DNA from: Paraburkholderia dioscoreae
Lineage (GTDB): Bacteria > Pseudomonadota > Gammaproteobacteria > Burkholderiales > Burkholderiaceae
Length of the DNA stretch: 64,000 nucleotides
NCBI RefSeq assembly: GCF_902459535.1
Contig: NZ_LR699553.1
Span: 2,480,001 to 2,544,000 of the forward strand
Direction: 5' to 3'
In this document: piece by piece, positions 35,157-43,024 of the stretch
How positions within the stretch are numbered: the first letter of the stretch is position 1
Layout of the letters: the number at the start of each line of letters is the position of its first letter
Position numbers and translations under genes: made by a program
Notes under the pieces: generated by a model
Seen by the model: the letters and a program-made list of their open reading frames with translations, nothing else
Told to the model about the DNA's origin: nothing
Databases searched by the model: none

Positions 35157-35753
35157 TCAGCCGCGGGCAAAGTGCTGCCGCACGCAGGAGCGAACGCGTT
35201 CCATATGTTGCGCTGCCACGTCCGTCGGCAGTTCAGGCGCGATCTCGTCGAAATGCAGGTGCTCGATCAACTCGAAACCTGTGGAACGGAGCACATGCGT
35301 ATCCTGCAGAACCTGCACGGCGTTCCAGTTTCCGCTCTTCACGAGGACCGGCAGCGGCGCCCCCGAGCAGGTGATCAGCACAGCCTTCTTTCCGCCCAGC
35401 AGTCCGCGCACCGCGCCATGACTGGACTCATAGGCAAAGCCGCGGGCGAAAACCCGGTCGATATAGCCCTTCATCATGGCCGGCATCGACATCCACCAGA
35501 GCGGATAAATCACAGCGAGGACGTCGGCGGCGCGAATCTCATCCTGAGCCTTGGCCACATCGGCACAGACAGGGTGTTTGTCGTTGGCTGGCGATAACTC
35601 CTGCGCGTTGAGCGCCGGGTTGAATCCCATACGATAGAGGTCGTAGGTACGCTGGGTATGTCCGAGCTTTTCGAGTTCATCGGTATAGGCACGCGTCAGT
35701 CCCATCGTGAAGCTGTTTTCGACGGGGTGAGCTACTACGGCAAGATGTTTCAT
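35157..35753 (-). CDS. NAD(P)H dehydrogenase (quinone) / flavodoxin-like oxidoreductase
   Basis: A 198-residue flavodoxin-fold protein of the NQO1/MdaB/KefF type. Seen: MKHLAVVAHPVENSFT at the FMN/FAD phosphate site, then YPLWWMSMPAMMKGYIDRVFARGFAY, the flavin isoalloxazine loop. It reduces quinones by two electrons, protecting against oxidative cycling. The ATG at 35753 has a strong GGGAGGAAG. It is a single-gene unit; its 3' end borders the LexA-box region. Confidence 0.85.
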   Translation of the reverse strand: MKHLAVVAHPVENSFTMGLTRAYTDELEKLGHTQRTYDLYRMGFNPALNAQELSPANDKHPVCADVAKAQDEIRAADVLAVIYPLWWMSMPAMMKGYIDRVFARGFAYESSHGAVRGLLGGKKAVLITCSGAPLPVLVKSGNWNAVQVLQDTHVLRSTGFELIEHLHFDEIAPELPTDVAAQHMERVRSCVRQHFARG

Positions 35754-35801
35754 CTCTTCCTCCCAGACAGATGAACGGCGACGCGCCCGGCTGAAGGTTC
35801 G

Positions 35802-36335
35802 CTATGGCATACGCGATTTGAGCCGGATCGTTTCGCCGTCGACCGTGAATACACCGTATCCACGGTGGTGGATGGTCTTCGGATTACGCTGCCGCGGATC
35901 TCGCCATGCTTTCAGCACCTCCACCACGAACAGGTTGTACCGGTTCACCAGCCGCGTATCGACCACCTTGCATTCAAGGTTCGCGAAGCACTGCGCCACA
36001 AGTGGCGCAGCCACGCATTCGGCCGGCAGCGGCGTCAAACCGGAAGCGTCGAATTTATCGACGATCTCGCGCCCGCTGCCATTGCCGATTTCGACCACGG
36101 TCGAGGCCAGTTCCACGGCCGGGATGGCGATGACGCACTCCCGCGTTGCGCGCAACGCGGCGAAACTGTAGTCGGCCTGGCTCACCACGCACGCCACGAG
36201 TGGCGGCACGAATTCGACCATCATGTGCCACGACATCGTCATGACATTGGCACGGTCCTTATGGCGCGTCGTGAGCAGTACGACCGGCCCCGGTTCGAGC
36301 AGTTGGTAGACCTCCGCGAGCGGTACTTCTTTCAT
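35802..36335 (-). CDS. Flavin reductase-like (FMN-binding split-barrel) protein
   Basis: A 177-residue split-barrel flavoprotein of the flavin reductase/DIM6-NTAB group, with NVMTMSWHMMVEFVPPLVACV, the FMN-binding strand, and ECVIAIPAVELAS. The start ATG at 36335 overlaps the stop of a 42-codon gene (ATGA), so the two are translated together. Longer in-frame starts would run through that small gene and the promoter. The operon is headed by an FNR-type site at 36546-36559. The physiological electron partner is unknown. Confidence 0.8.
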   Translation of the reverse strand: MKEVPLAEVYQLLEPGPVVLLTTRHKDRANVMTMSWHMMVEFVPPLVACVVSQADYSFAALRATRECVIAIPAVELASTVVEIGNGSGREIVDKFDASGLTPLPAECVAAPLVAQCFANLECKVVDTRLVNRYNLFVVEVLKAWRDPRQRNPKTIHHRGYGVFTVDGETIRLKSRMP

Positions 36336-36460
36336 TGTCCGCCGCGCCGGACCGTCGCCCGTTTCAGCACGGCCCGCCTCTGCGGCGTGCGCCCGAACAT
36401 GGCAATCGTGACAAGCGTAGAGACGGCCAGAAATCCCATCATCATGATCTGCGACTGCAT
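36332..36460 (-). CDS. Small single-span membrane protein coupled to flavin reductase
   Basis: A 42-codon gene: MQSQIMMMGFLAVSTLVTIA forms a hydrophobic helix, followed by a basic tail (FGRTPQRRAVLKRATVRRGG). GAGGAG lies about nine bases before the ATG and the stop overlaps the flavin reductase start as ATGA. Together with the correctly placed FNR-type promoter upstream this supports a real, expressed small protein. Expected topology is N-out or N-in single span with a cytoplasmic basic tail. I recognise no family. Confidence 0.65.
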   Translation of the reverse strand: MQSQIMMMGFLAVSTLVTIAMFGRTPQRRAVLKRATVRRGGQ

Positions 36461-36545
36461 GGATATTCTCCTCGTGAGTTAGAACGCCCCAAGGCCCGAT
36501 GTTCGGGGTCCAGCAGGAAATGTAGGCGTCTTGACTATTGCCACG

Positions 36546-36559
36546 TTGACTCACGTCAA
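36546..36559 (-). promoter_or_regulatory. FNR/Anr-type site for small protein-flavin reductase operon
   Basis: TTGACTCACGTCAA. On the minus strand a -10-like TACATT (36524-36519) lies 21 bases beyond, giving a start about 50 bases before the 42-codon gene. Confidence 0.7.
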
Positions 36560-36804
36560 GAACGGAATGCGCCGACCACGAAGATGGCAGTGCCGCGCGC
36601 GGCGAGTGCGAGCGTACGGCCAGGTGAAACCGCATTGACGTTGGCATGGGCACTGGTGGCGCCGGGAGCACGAGCCGAAGATTACGAAATGCCTCACCGC
36701 AACTCACCGTTACGGGATCGAGCCGGCGAATGCGGCCTCGCGCGATCGTAATGATTCCGTCAGACAGCGGATCAGCCGCGACCTGGCCCCTATGGAGTTT
36801 CAAC

Positions 36805-36818
36805 TTGACCTGAGTCAA
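36805..36818 (+). promoter_or_regulatory. FNR/Anr-type site for the YbhGFSR-type exporter
   Basis: TTGACCTGAGTCAA, followed after 22 bases by the -10-like TATCTT (36841-36846). Confidence 0.7.
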
Positions 36819-36901
36819 TTGGCCGGACGGGTAGCGGCTCTATCTTCAGCAAACGCAACATAGATAGTCTCGCGATCTCCGGCTTCGCCTTCTCCATCCG
36901 G

Positions 36902-37915
36902 ATGCAGTTCAAACGAACGAAAAATATGGACCTATCGAAACACCGCACGCAGGCGCTGCTCGTGCTGGTCGCCGTCGCGGCAGCCGGCATTGTGGCGTGG
37001 CGCTGGCCGGTGCTGTTCGGCTCCCATGCCGATACGACTCATATCGTGGTGTCCGGCAACATCGAGGCCCACGAAAGTGTCCTGAGCGTCACTCAGGTGC
37101 AGGCACCCATTGTTTATCTGCCTTTCGACGAAGGCGCTTATGTCCAACGCGGCACTGTGCTCGCGCGCGTCGACGATCGCCTGTATCGCCAGCAAACGGA
37201 AATCGACCGTACCAACCTGCAGGTGGCCACGGCGCAGATCAGCGCCAATGAAAGCACCCTGGCTGCGGCACGCAACAACGTCGTCAGCGATCAGTTCGAT
37301 CTCAGCGAAAAGCAGCTCGACCTGGGACGTGCGGAAAACCTGGTGAAAGGCAACGCCATTCCGCGCCAGACGCGCGACCTCGCCTTCACCGCCGAACGGC
37401 AATCCGCCGCGACGCTGGCGCACGACAAGGCGCTGGTGGAAGTCGCGAGCAACAACATCGTGCTCGCGCGCGCAAACCAGGCTGCGGCGGATGCGAAGCT
37501 CAAGCTCGACGAAGTCATGCTCTCCTACACGGTGCTGCGCGCACCATTCGACGGCGTGATCGCAGTACGCGAGGCGGAGCTCGGGCAACTCGCGGGATCG
37601 GGCGTCGCCATCTTCACGCTCGATGAACTCGATCACGTCTGGTTGCGCGCATATGTGAACGAGCCCGATATCGGCAAGGTTCGTCTCAACGAGCCCGTCA
37701 CCGTGACGACCGATACCTACGCCGGCAAGACTTACCACGGACGCATCAGCTTCATTTCCCCGCAGGCTGAATTCACGCCCAAAACCGTCGAGACGCACGC
37801 CGAGCGCGTGACGCTTGTCTATCGCGTTCGCATCGATATCGACAACCCCACGCACGAACTGTTGCCGGGTATGCCGGCCGATGCGACGATCGCCTTGCTG
37901 GCGCCCGGCAAATGA
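36902..37915 (+). CDS. ybhG: HlyD-family membrane fusion protein (YbhG-like)
   Basis: A 337-residue periplasmic adaptor anchored by one N-terminal span (QALLVLVAVAAAGIVAWRW). The barrel-sandwich halves flank a long coiled coil (about residues 90-205, rich in Gln, Ala, Leu), and APFDGVIAVREAELGQLA marks the return lipoyl strand. It links the ABC exporter to an outer-membrane channel. The ATG at 36902 and one at 36926 (MDLSKHRTQ) are both possible; neither has a strong Shine-Dalgarno. It overlaps the next gene by four bases. Confidence 0.85.
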   Translation: MQFKRTKNMDLSKHRTQALLVLVAVAAAGIVAWRWPVLFGSHADTTHIVVSGNIEAHESVLSVTQVQAPIVYLPFDEGAYVQRGTVLARVDDRLYRQQTEIDRTNLQVATAQISANESTLAAARNNVVSDQFDLSEKQLDLGRAENLVKGNAIPRQTRDLAFTAERQSAATLAHDKALVEVASNNIVLARANQAAADAKLKLDEVMLSYTVLRAPFDGVIAVREAELGQLAGSGVAIFTLDELDHVWLRAYVNEPDIGKVRLNEPVTVTTDTYAGKTYHGRISFISPQAEFTPKTVETHAERVTLVYRVRIDIDNPTHELLPGMPADATIALLAPGK

Positions 37916-38856
37916 GCACCGGCGCGGCAACGACCGCGATCCATGCACGCGACCTGGTCCGCAGTTTCGGAACCGTGCAGGCGGTGCGCGGTGTCAGCCT
38001 CGATATCGAGCGCGGAGAAATCTTCGGTCTGGTCGGGCCGGACGGCGCAGGCAAGACCACCATCATGCGCATGCTGGCGGGCGTGCTGCGACCGGACGCC
38101 GGTGAGATCTCGCTGGAAAACATCGACGTGATAGCGAAGCCGGAACTCGCAAAAGCGGCACTCAGTTATATGCCCCAGCGTTTCGGCCTGTACGAGGATC
38201 TGACGGTCGCCGAGAACATTTTTTTCTATGGCGAACTGTTCGGGGTGTCGCGCAAAGCCAACCGAACCCGCAGCGGCGAACTTCTCGAAGCCGCCGGGCT
38301 CGTGCCGTTCCGGGATCGTCTCGCCGGGCAACTGTCGGGCGGCATGAAGCAGAAACTCGGCCTGGTTTGCGCGTTGATTCACACACCGCGCGTGCTGCTG
38401 CTGGATGAACCGACTACCGGCGTGGACCCGGTGTCGCGGCGCGATTTCTGGGCGATTCTGTACAACCTTCGCGAGAGCGGCGTCACTATCGTGCTGTCCA
38501 CGGCGTATATGGACGAAGCCGAACGCTGCTCGCGGCTCGCGTTGCTGCACACCGGCCAAATTCGCCAGTGCGATACGCCGGCACGACTGAAGCAGGCCAT
38601 GCCGGGCGCCCTGTTCGCAGTCGTCGCCGCAGACCCGCGCGCGGTACACGACGCGCTCGTGGATGCACCCGGCGTGCTCAGCGCATTGCTGATGGGCGAC
38701 CGTGTGCACGTGCGCGTCGACGACGCAGCGCGCCGTCTGCCGGAGTTGCAGGCACGGCTTGCCGCGCGCTCCATTGCGAACGCAACCATGACGTCGATCG
38801 AGCCGGGCATCGAAGATGTTTTCGTCGCGCTCGTCGGGTCGGGAAGCACAACATGA
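37912..38856 (+). CDS. ABC exporter ATPase, first half-YbhF-like subunit
   Basis: A 314-residue ABC ATPase: Walker A GPDGAGKTT, signature QLSGGMKQKLGL, Walker B LLLDEPTTGVDP, plus the STAYMDEAERCSR switch. It corresponds to the N-terminal half of E. coli YbhF, which is a single double-ATPase chain; here the halves are separate genes. It overlaps its neighbours by ATGA on both sides. It works with the second ATPase and permeases YbhS/YbhR in export of drugs or other amphiphiles (inference). Confidence 0.85.
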   Translation: MSTGAATTAIHARDLVRSFGTVQAVRGVSLDIERGEIFGLVGPDGAGKTTIMRMLAGVLRPDAGEISLENIDVIAKPELAKAALSYMPQRFGLYEDLTVAENIFFYGELFGVSRKANRTRSGELLEAAGLVPFRDRLAGQLSGGMKQKLGLVCALIHTPRVLLLDEPTTGVDPVSRRDFWAILYNLRESGVTIVLSTAYMDEAERCSRLALLHTGQIRQCDTPARLKQAMPGALFAVVAADPRAVHDALVDAPGVLSALLMGDRVHVRVDDAARRLPELQARLAARSIANATMTSIEPGIEDVFVALVGSGSTT

Positions 38857-39803
38857 GCGCCGCGGCTCCTGTAGTGGAGGCAATCGGCCTGACCAAACGA
38901 TTTGGCGCGTTTACCGCGGTCGACGGGCTCAACCTGTCCATCGCCAGGGGCGAAGTCGTCGGCTTCATCGGGCCGAACGGCGCGGGTAAGTCGACCACCA
39001 TCCGCATGCTATGCGGGCTGCTTTCGCCCAGCGCCGGGCCGGCGTCCGTAGCCGGCTTCGACGTCGGCACCCAGGCCGAAGCGCTACGTTCGCACATTGG
39101 CTACATGTCGCAGAAGTTCTCGCTGTACGGCGACCTGACCTGCCGCGAAAACCTGCGTTTTTTTTGCGGCATCTACCGGGTTCCCCGACGCGAAATCGCC
39201 GAGCGTATCCAGCTGGCCATTTCGACCGCGGGACTCGAAGGACGTGAAGATACGCTGGTGCGCACGCTCGCGGGCGGCTGGAAGCAACGGCTCGCACTCG
39301 GCTGTGCGAATCTGCACCGCCCGCCCGTGCTGTTTCTCGACGAACCGACCTCGGGTGTCGAGCCCGAGGCGCGCCGCCGGTTCTGGGATCTGATTCACGG
39401 CCTCGCCGCGGGCGGCGTGACGGTACTGGTGTCCACGCATTACATGGACGAGGCGGAATACTGCCACCGCATCGCGCTGATCGATGCGGGCCATCTGGTG
39501 GCAATCGGCAGCCCCAGTGAGCTGCGCGAACACAATCTCGGGGGCAACCTGTTCGAGGTGGTGTGCACGCCGCTGGGCGCGGCCCTCGCCGCGCTGCGCG
39601 AAGCGCCCGAGGTGATCGACGCCGCGATCTTCGGCGACAGGCTGCACGTGCTGCTGCATCTGGGTGCGGCTGAAACCGTACTTCAGTCATTTCTTGCAGC
39701 CCGGCATATCGAGGTGAAGACCGTGCGCGCCATCCGCGCCAGTCTCGAGGATGTGTTCGTCCAGCTAGTTACCCGTGCGGACAAGGGAGTGCACTCGACA
39801 TGA
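38853..39803 (+). CDS. ABC exporter ATPase, second half-YbhF-like subunit
   Basis: A 316-residue ABC ATPase starting MSAAAPVVEAIGLTKRFG. Walker A is GPNGAGKST, Walker B LFLDEPTSGVEP, and the signature is altered to TLAGGWKQRLALG (LAGGW in place of LSGGQ), as in the C-terminal half of YbhF. The longer open frame beginning at 38568 is antisense-free but lies inside the previous gene and is not the start. ATGA overlaps on both sides. Confidence 0.85.
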   Translation: MSAAAPVVEAIGLTKRFGAFTAVDGLNLSIARGEVVGFIGPNGAGKSTTIRMLCGLLSPSAGPASVAGFDVGTQAEALRSHIGYMSQKFSLYGDLTCRENLRFFCGIYRVPRREIAERIQLAISTAGLEGREDTLVRTLAGGWKQRLALGCANLHRPPVLFLDEPTSGVEPEARRRFWDLIHGLAAGGVTVLVSTHYMDEAEYCHRIALIDAGHLVAIGSPSELREHNLGGNLFEVVCTPLGAALAALREAPEVIDAAIFGDRLHVLLHLGAAETVLQSFLAARHIEVKTVRAIRASLEDVFVQLVTRADKGVHST

Positions 39804-40936
39804 GCCTGCGGCGGCTGCTGGCAATGGCATTCAAGGAAACGCTGCAGATCTGGCGCGATCCGCGCAGTCTCGCCATCGCGCTGCTGATGCCGCTGCTGCA
39901 GATGGTGCTGCTCGGCTATGGCGTCAGCCTCGACATCCGGCGAGTGCCGCTGTGCATCAACGACGAGGAGCACAGCCAGCTCAGCCGTGAACTGGTGCAG
40001 GACTTCGTGTCGTCACACTGGTTTTCCGCGGTTCGGAACGTGGACAACGAGCGTGCGCTGCGCGATGCGATGGATCGCGGCACGTGTGCCGGCGTCGTCA
40101 CCATTCCGGTCAATTTTTCGCGTGTCTTCACCACGACGGGTACGGCCTCGGTGCAAACCGTGTTCGATGCGACCGACGCCAATACGACCAACATTGCGAT
40201 CGGGTACGCGCAGAACGTCGTCGCGCGCATCACGGCCGAGTTCCAGACGCGCTGGCAGCAGTCCCACGGCATACCGGCGCAGACCGTGGGAGCGGTCGAT
40301 CTCGAACCGCGTGTCTGGTTCAACGAGACGCTCGACAGCCGCAATTTCATCATTCCGGGTGTCGTCGCGGTCATTCTCGCGCTGGTCGGCGCGCAACTCA
40401 CGTCGCTGACCATCTCGCGCGAGTGGGAGCGCGGCACGATGGAGCAGCTCATTTCCACGCCGGTCACCGCGCTCGAAGTGATGCTCGGCAAGCTGCTTCC
40501 GTACTTCGTGATCGGACTCGTCAATGCGGCATTCTGTCTGCTCAGTACGGTGTACTGGTTTCACGTGCCATTGCGCGGCAGCGTCGGCACGCTGATCGCC
40601 ACGACCGCGCTGTTTACGCTCGTCGTGCTCGGCATCGGCTATCTGGTGTCGGTGCATATCCGCAGCCAGCTCGGCGCGAGCCAGGTGGCACTGCTGCTGA
40701 CCATGCTGCCGACCAGCATGCTTTCGGGCTACACGTTCGCCATCGACCAGATGCCCGAGCCGATTCAGGTCGCCACGCTGCTGGTCTACGCTCGCTACTA
40801 CATCACGATCCTGCGGGCGGTGTTCCTGAAAGGCAGCACCATTCCCGATCTCGCCATGCCGATTCTCGCTCTAGCTGTGTATGCGCTGGCCATTATCTGG
40901 ATCGCCTCCCGGGCGTTCCGCAAACATCTGGACTAG
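39800..40936 (+). CDS. ybhS: ABC-2 type exporter permease (YbhS-like)
   Basis: A 378-residue ABC-2 permease: one N-terminal span, a large extracytoplasmic domain (about residues 45-175), then five membrane segments with the family motif LTISREWERGTMEQLISTPV and a C-terminal IASRAFRKHLD. It pairs with the next permease to form the exporter pore. It overlaps the upstream ATPase by four bases. Confidence 0.87.
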   Translation: MSLRRLLAMAFKETLQIWRDPRSLAIALLMPLLQMVLLGYGVSLDIRRVPLCINDEEHSQLSRELVQDFVSSHWFSAVRNVDNERALRDAMDRGTCAGVVTIPVNFSRVFTTTGTASVQTVFDATDANTTNIAIGYAQNVVARITAEFQTRWQQSHGIPAQTVGAVDLEPRVWFNETLDSRNFIIPGVVAVILALVGAQLTSLTISREWERGTMEQLISTPVTALEVMLGKLLPYFVIGLVNAAFCLLSTVYWFHVPLRGSVGTLIATTALFTLVVLGIGYLVSVHIRSQLGASQVALLLTMLPTSMLSGYTFAIDQMPEPIQVATLLVYARYYITILRAVFLKGSTIPDLAMPILALAVYALAIIWIASRAFRKHLD

Positions 40937-40942
40937 CACATC

Positions 40943-42073
40943 ATGTTCGACCGTCTGCAGGTCATGTTGATGAAGGAGTTCCTCGAACTCAAGCGCGACC
41001 CGTGGGCGATATTCCGGCTGGTCGTGCCGCTCCTGCTGCAGGTGATCATCTACGGCTACGCCGCGACTTTCACCGTCAACCACGTGAGCCTCGCCGTACT
41101 CGATCTGGACCATAGCCAGGCGAGCCGCAACCTCGTCTCGCATTTCACCGCGACGGGCAAGTTCGACGTTGTCGATAACGCCACGACGGCGGGCGATATC
41201 ACGCACGACATCGATAGCGACAAGGCGACGATGGCGCTCGTCATTCATGCGGGATTCGCGCAGTATCTCGGCAACGGCCAGACCGCGCCGCTGCAGGTCG
41301 TCGTGGACGGCACCAACTCCAACACGGCGCTGATCGCGCTCGGCTACGTCAGCCAGATCGTCGCGCAATTCCAGAAGGACCAGATGGCCGACCAGTGGTC
41401 CACTTTCACGGGTTCCTCGCCGCCCGCCGTTGACGTTACGCTGCGTGAGCGCCCCTGGTACAACGATGCTATCGACGACCGCTGGTTCTTCATTCCAGGC
41501 GTGGTCGGCACGCTTACGCTGATGCAGGTGGTCAGCCTCACCGCGTTTGCCGTGGTTCGCGAACGCGAGATCGGCACGCTGGAGCAGATCATGGTCAGCC
41601 CGATCAAGCCGGTCGAATTCATTCTCGGCAAGACCGTGCCGTTCTTCCTGATCGGCCTCGGCGACGTTGCTCTCGTGACCGCGGTCGGCATAGGGTGGTT
41701 TCGCGTTCCGTTCGTCGGCAATCCGTTCGTCATGCTGGTCGGTGCGTCGCTTTTTCTGCTCGCCGCACTCGGCCTGGGTTTGCTGCTGTCCACCTTCTCG
41801 CGCACGCAGCAACAGGCGTTCGCGCTCAATTTCTTTCTGATCAATCCGCTCTTCATTCTGTCGGGCTTTGCGTTCCCTATCGCCGCGATGCCCAAAGTGT
41901 TGCAGTGGATTACGCTTATCAACCCGTTGCGCTACTTTCTGGTCGTACTGCGCTCGGTATTCCTGAAGGGCACCGGCTTTGCGGTGCTATGGCCGCAACT
42001 CGCGGCAATGGCGGCGCTCGGCGGGATCATGCTGACGCTGAGCGTCCTGCGTTTTCGCAAATCGCTCGACTGA
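40943..42073 (+). CDS. ybhR: ABC-2 type exporter permease (YbhR-like)
   Basis: A 376-residue ABC-2 permease with the same plan as its neighbour: N-terminal span, soluble loop, and VVREREIGTLEQIMVSPIKP before the membrane bundle, ending LSVLRFRKSLD. It completes the YbhG-F-F-S-R-type set. The ATG at 40943 lies six bases after the preceding stop. In E. coli the YbhFSR complex exports drugs and cations; here an FNR-type promoter implies use at low oxygen. Confidence 0.87.
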   Translation: MFDRLQVMLMKEFLELKRDPWAIFRLVVPLLLQVIIYGYAATFTVNHVSLAVLDLDHSQASRNLVSHFTATGKFDVVDNATTAGDITHDIDSDKATMALVIHAGFAQYLGNGQTAPLQVVVDGTNSNTALIALGYVSQIVAQFQKDQMADQWSTFTGSSPPAVDVTLRERPWYNDAIDDRWFFIPGVVGTLTLMQVVSLTAFAVVREREIGTLEQIMVSPIKPVEFILGKTVPFFLIGLGDVALVTAVGIGWFRVPFVGNPFVMLVGASLFLLAALGLGLLLSTFSRTQQQAFALNFFLINPLFILSGFAFPIAAMPKVLQWITLINPLRYFLVVLRSVFLKGTGFAVLWPQLAAMAALGGIMLTLSVLRFRKSLD

Positions 42074-42128
42074 TTCGCAGCTTCTCCCCGATGGTTCCGG
42101 TTGTGCACGGCGTGGTGGACGATTCAAT

Positions 42129-42148
42129 GCTTCAGTACGCTTCAGTAC
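42129..42148. repeat. Tandem duplication of a 10-base unit
   Basis: GCTTCAGTAC twice head to tail (42129-42138, 42139-42148), just after ybhR. Confidence 0.85.
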
Positions 42149-42354
42149 GTCAACGCTCCTGCAAGCAAGTCCGGATCCACGCCCGGACAAACAGACGATT
42201 CCCCGAGATTGCAAGTGAGAACGTCTCTTTCAGCCTGCATGGCGAATCTGATGTCGGGACATCTTTCGTAAGCGATAAATACGGAGCAGACAAGAGCCGA
42301 GAATACGACCACCGAAAACGCAAGCTTTTCCAGAATTCGAGGATGATGCGGCAT
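42142..42354 (-). CDS. Possible small membrane protein, unknown
   Basis: A 70-codon frame starting MPHHPRILEKLAFSVVVFSA with one hydrophobic helix and a Cys-containing soluble tail (CPDIRFAMQAERDVLTCNL, then SVCPGVDPD). AGGAG stands seven bases before this ATG, which favours it over the ATG two codons upstream. There is no recognisable family and no nearby promoter; composition is atypical. It may be spurious. Confidence 0.35.
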   Translation of the reverse strand: MPHHPRILEKLAFSVVVFSALVCSVFIAYERCPDIRFAMQAERDVLTCNLGESSVCPGVDPDLLAGALTY

Positions 42355-42650
42355 ACCCATGCTCCTGATTTGCAGTCGCCCAATACTGCCTTTGAAAGCG
42401 ACGTGGGCACGATCCAGCGAATCGCTCTCGCGTGGCCGACGGATTGCAACGCTGATGTGTGCAGACAACACGCGCCGCCTGATACGCAGTGCTCGACGCG
42501 CGTTCCGTATAAGACCATACGCGGACTTTTGCCAGCCCAATTGACGTGCCGCAACGAACCCGGAACGTTGAAAAACCGCCACACCCGACAGACAAATCCA
42601 ACATGAGATCGGCTATTTATCGACCTCGCTGCGTTGTAGCCCCGAGTTTC

Positions 42651-42664
42651 TTGACATTGCTCAA
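42651..42664 (+). promoter_or_regulatory. FNR/Anr-type site for the cyd operon
   Basis: TTGACATTGCTCAA, 99 bases before cydP. A TATGAC-like element at 42692-42697 follows at 27 bases, and GAAGAT at the canonical 22 bases. Confidence 0.65.
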
Positions 42665-42763
42665 GCGTGAACAACCGTTCTTTCATGAAGATATGACTTA
42701 CCGCGACCGATCGCATAGCAGTCGGCCCGCTCAAACTCGAACGAAGTCGTCCATCGACCGATC

Positions 42764-43024
42764 ATGACCATCACGCTGAACGACAGGAACCGACCTCGCC
42801 CCGCCCTGCGCGCGCGACTTGCCGGCTGGCTGCACGGACCGACTTTCACGCGGGATATCGTCATCGTCCTCGCCATCAAGTTCGCATTGCTGATGGTGCT
42901 CAAGTACACCTTCTTCAATCATCCGCAGGCAGAGCACATGTCGCTCCCGCCTGAGCAAGTCGCGCAGGCGCTGCTGTCCGTGCCTGCCCCGCATCCGTCC
43001 CAAGGTGATCAACATGCCCGTTAG
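42764..43024 (+). CDS. cydP: Cytochrome oxidase putative small subunit CydP
   Basis: An 86-residue protein with a single span in RDIVIVLAIKFALLMVLKYTFF, the pattern of the small CydP protein encoded directly upstream of cydA in many Proteobacteria. The stop overlaps cydA by 11 bases. It is presumed to associate with cytochrome bd; the exact role is not established. The N-terminus is basic (RNRPRPALRARL) and the C-terminal tail is soluble. Confidence 0.78.
   Translation: MTITLNDRNRPRPALRARLAGWLHGPTFTRDIVIVLAIKFALLMVLKYTFFNHPQAEHMSLPPEQVAQALLSVPAPHPSQGDQHAR

Larger units (their letters stand above)
36461..36901. other. Divergent regulatory gap with two FNR-type sites
   Basis: 441 bases between the small membrane protein gene (minus) and ybhG-like gene (plus). 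It holds one FNR-type dyad for each direction and no supported gene. Confidence 0.65.
42074..42763. other. Long gap between ybhR and cydP
   Basis: 690 bases with lower GC than the surroundings. It holds a tandem 10-base repeat (42129-42148), a possible 70-codon minus-strand gene (42142-42354) and the FNR-type site of the cyd operon (42651-42664). Confidence 0.55.

Noticed and set aside
42541..42554. TTGACGTGCCGCAA as a further FNR-type site
   Set aside because: Right half is GCAA rather than TCAA and it is not at a suitable distance from a gene start; left out of the count.
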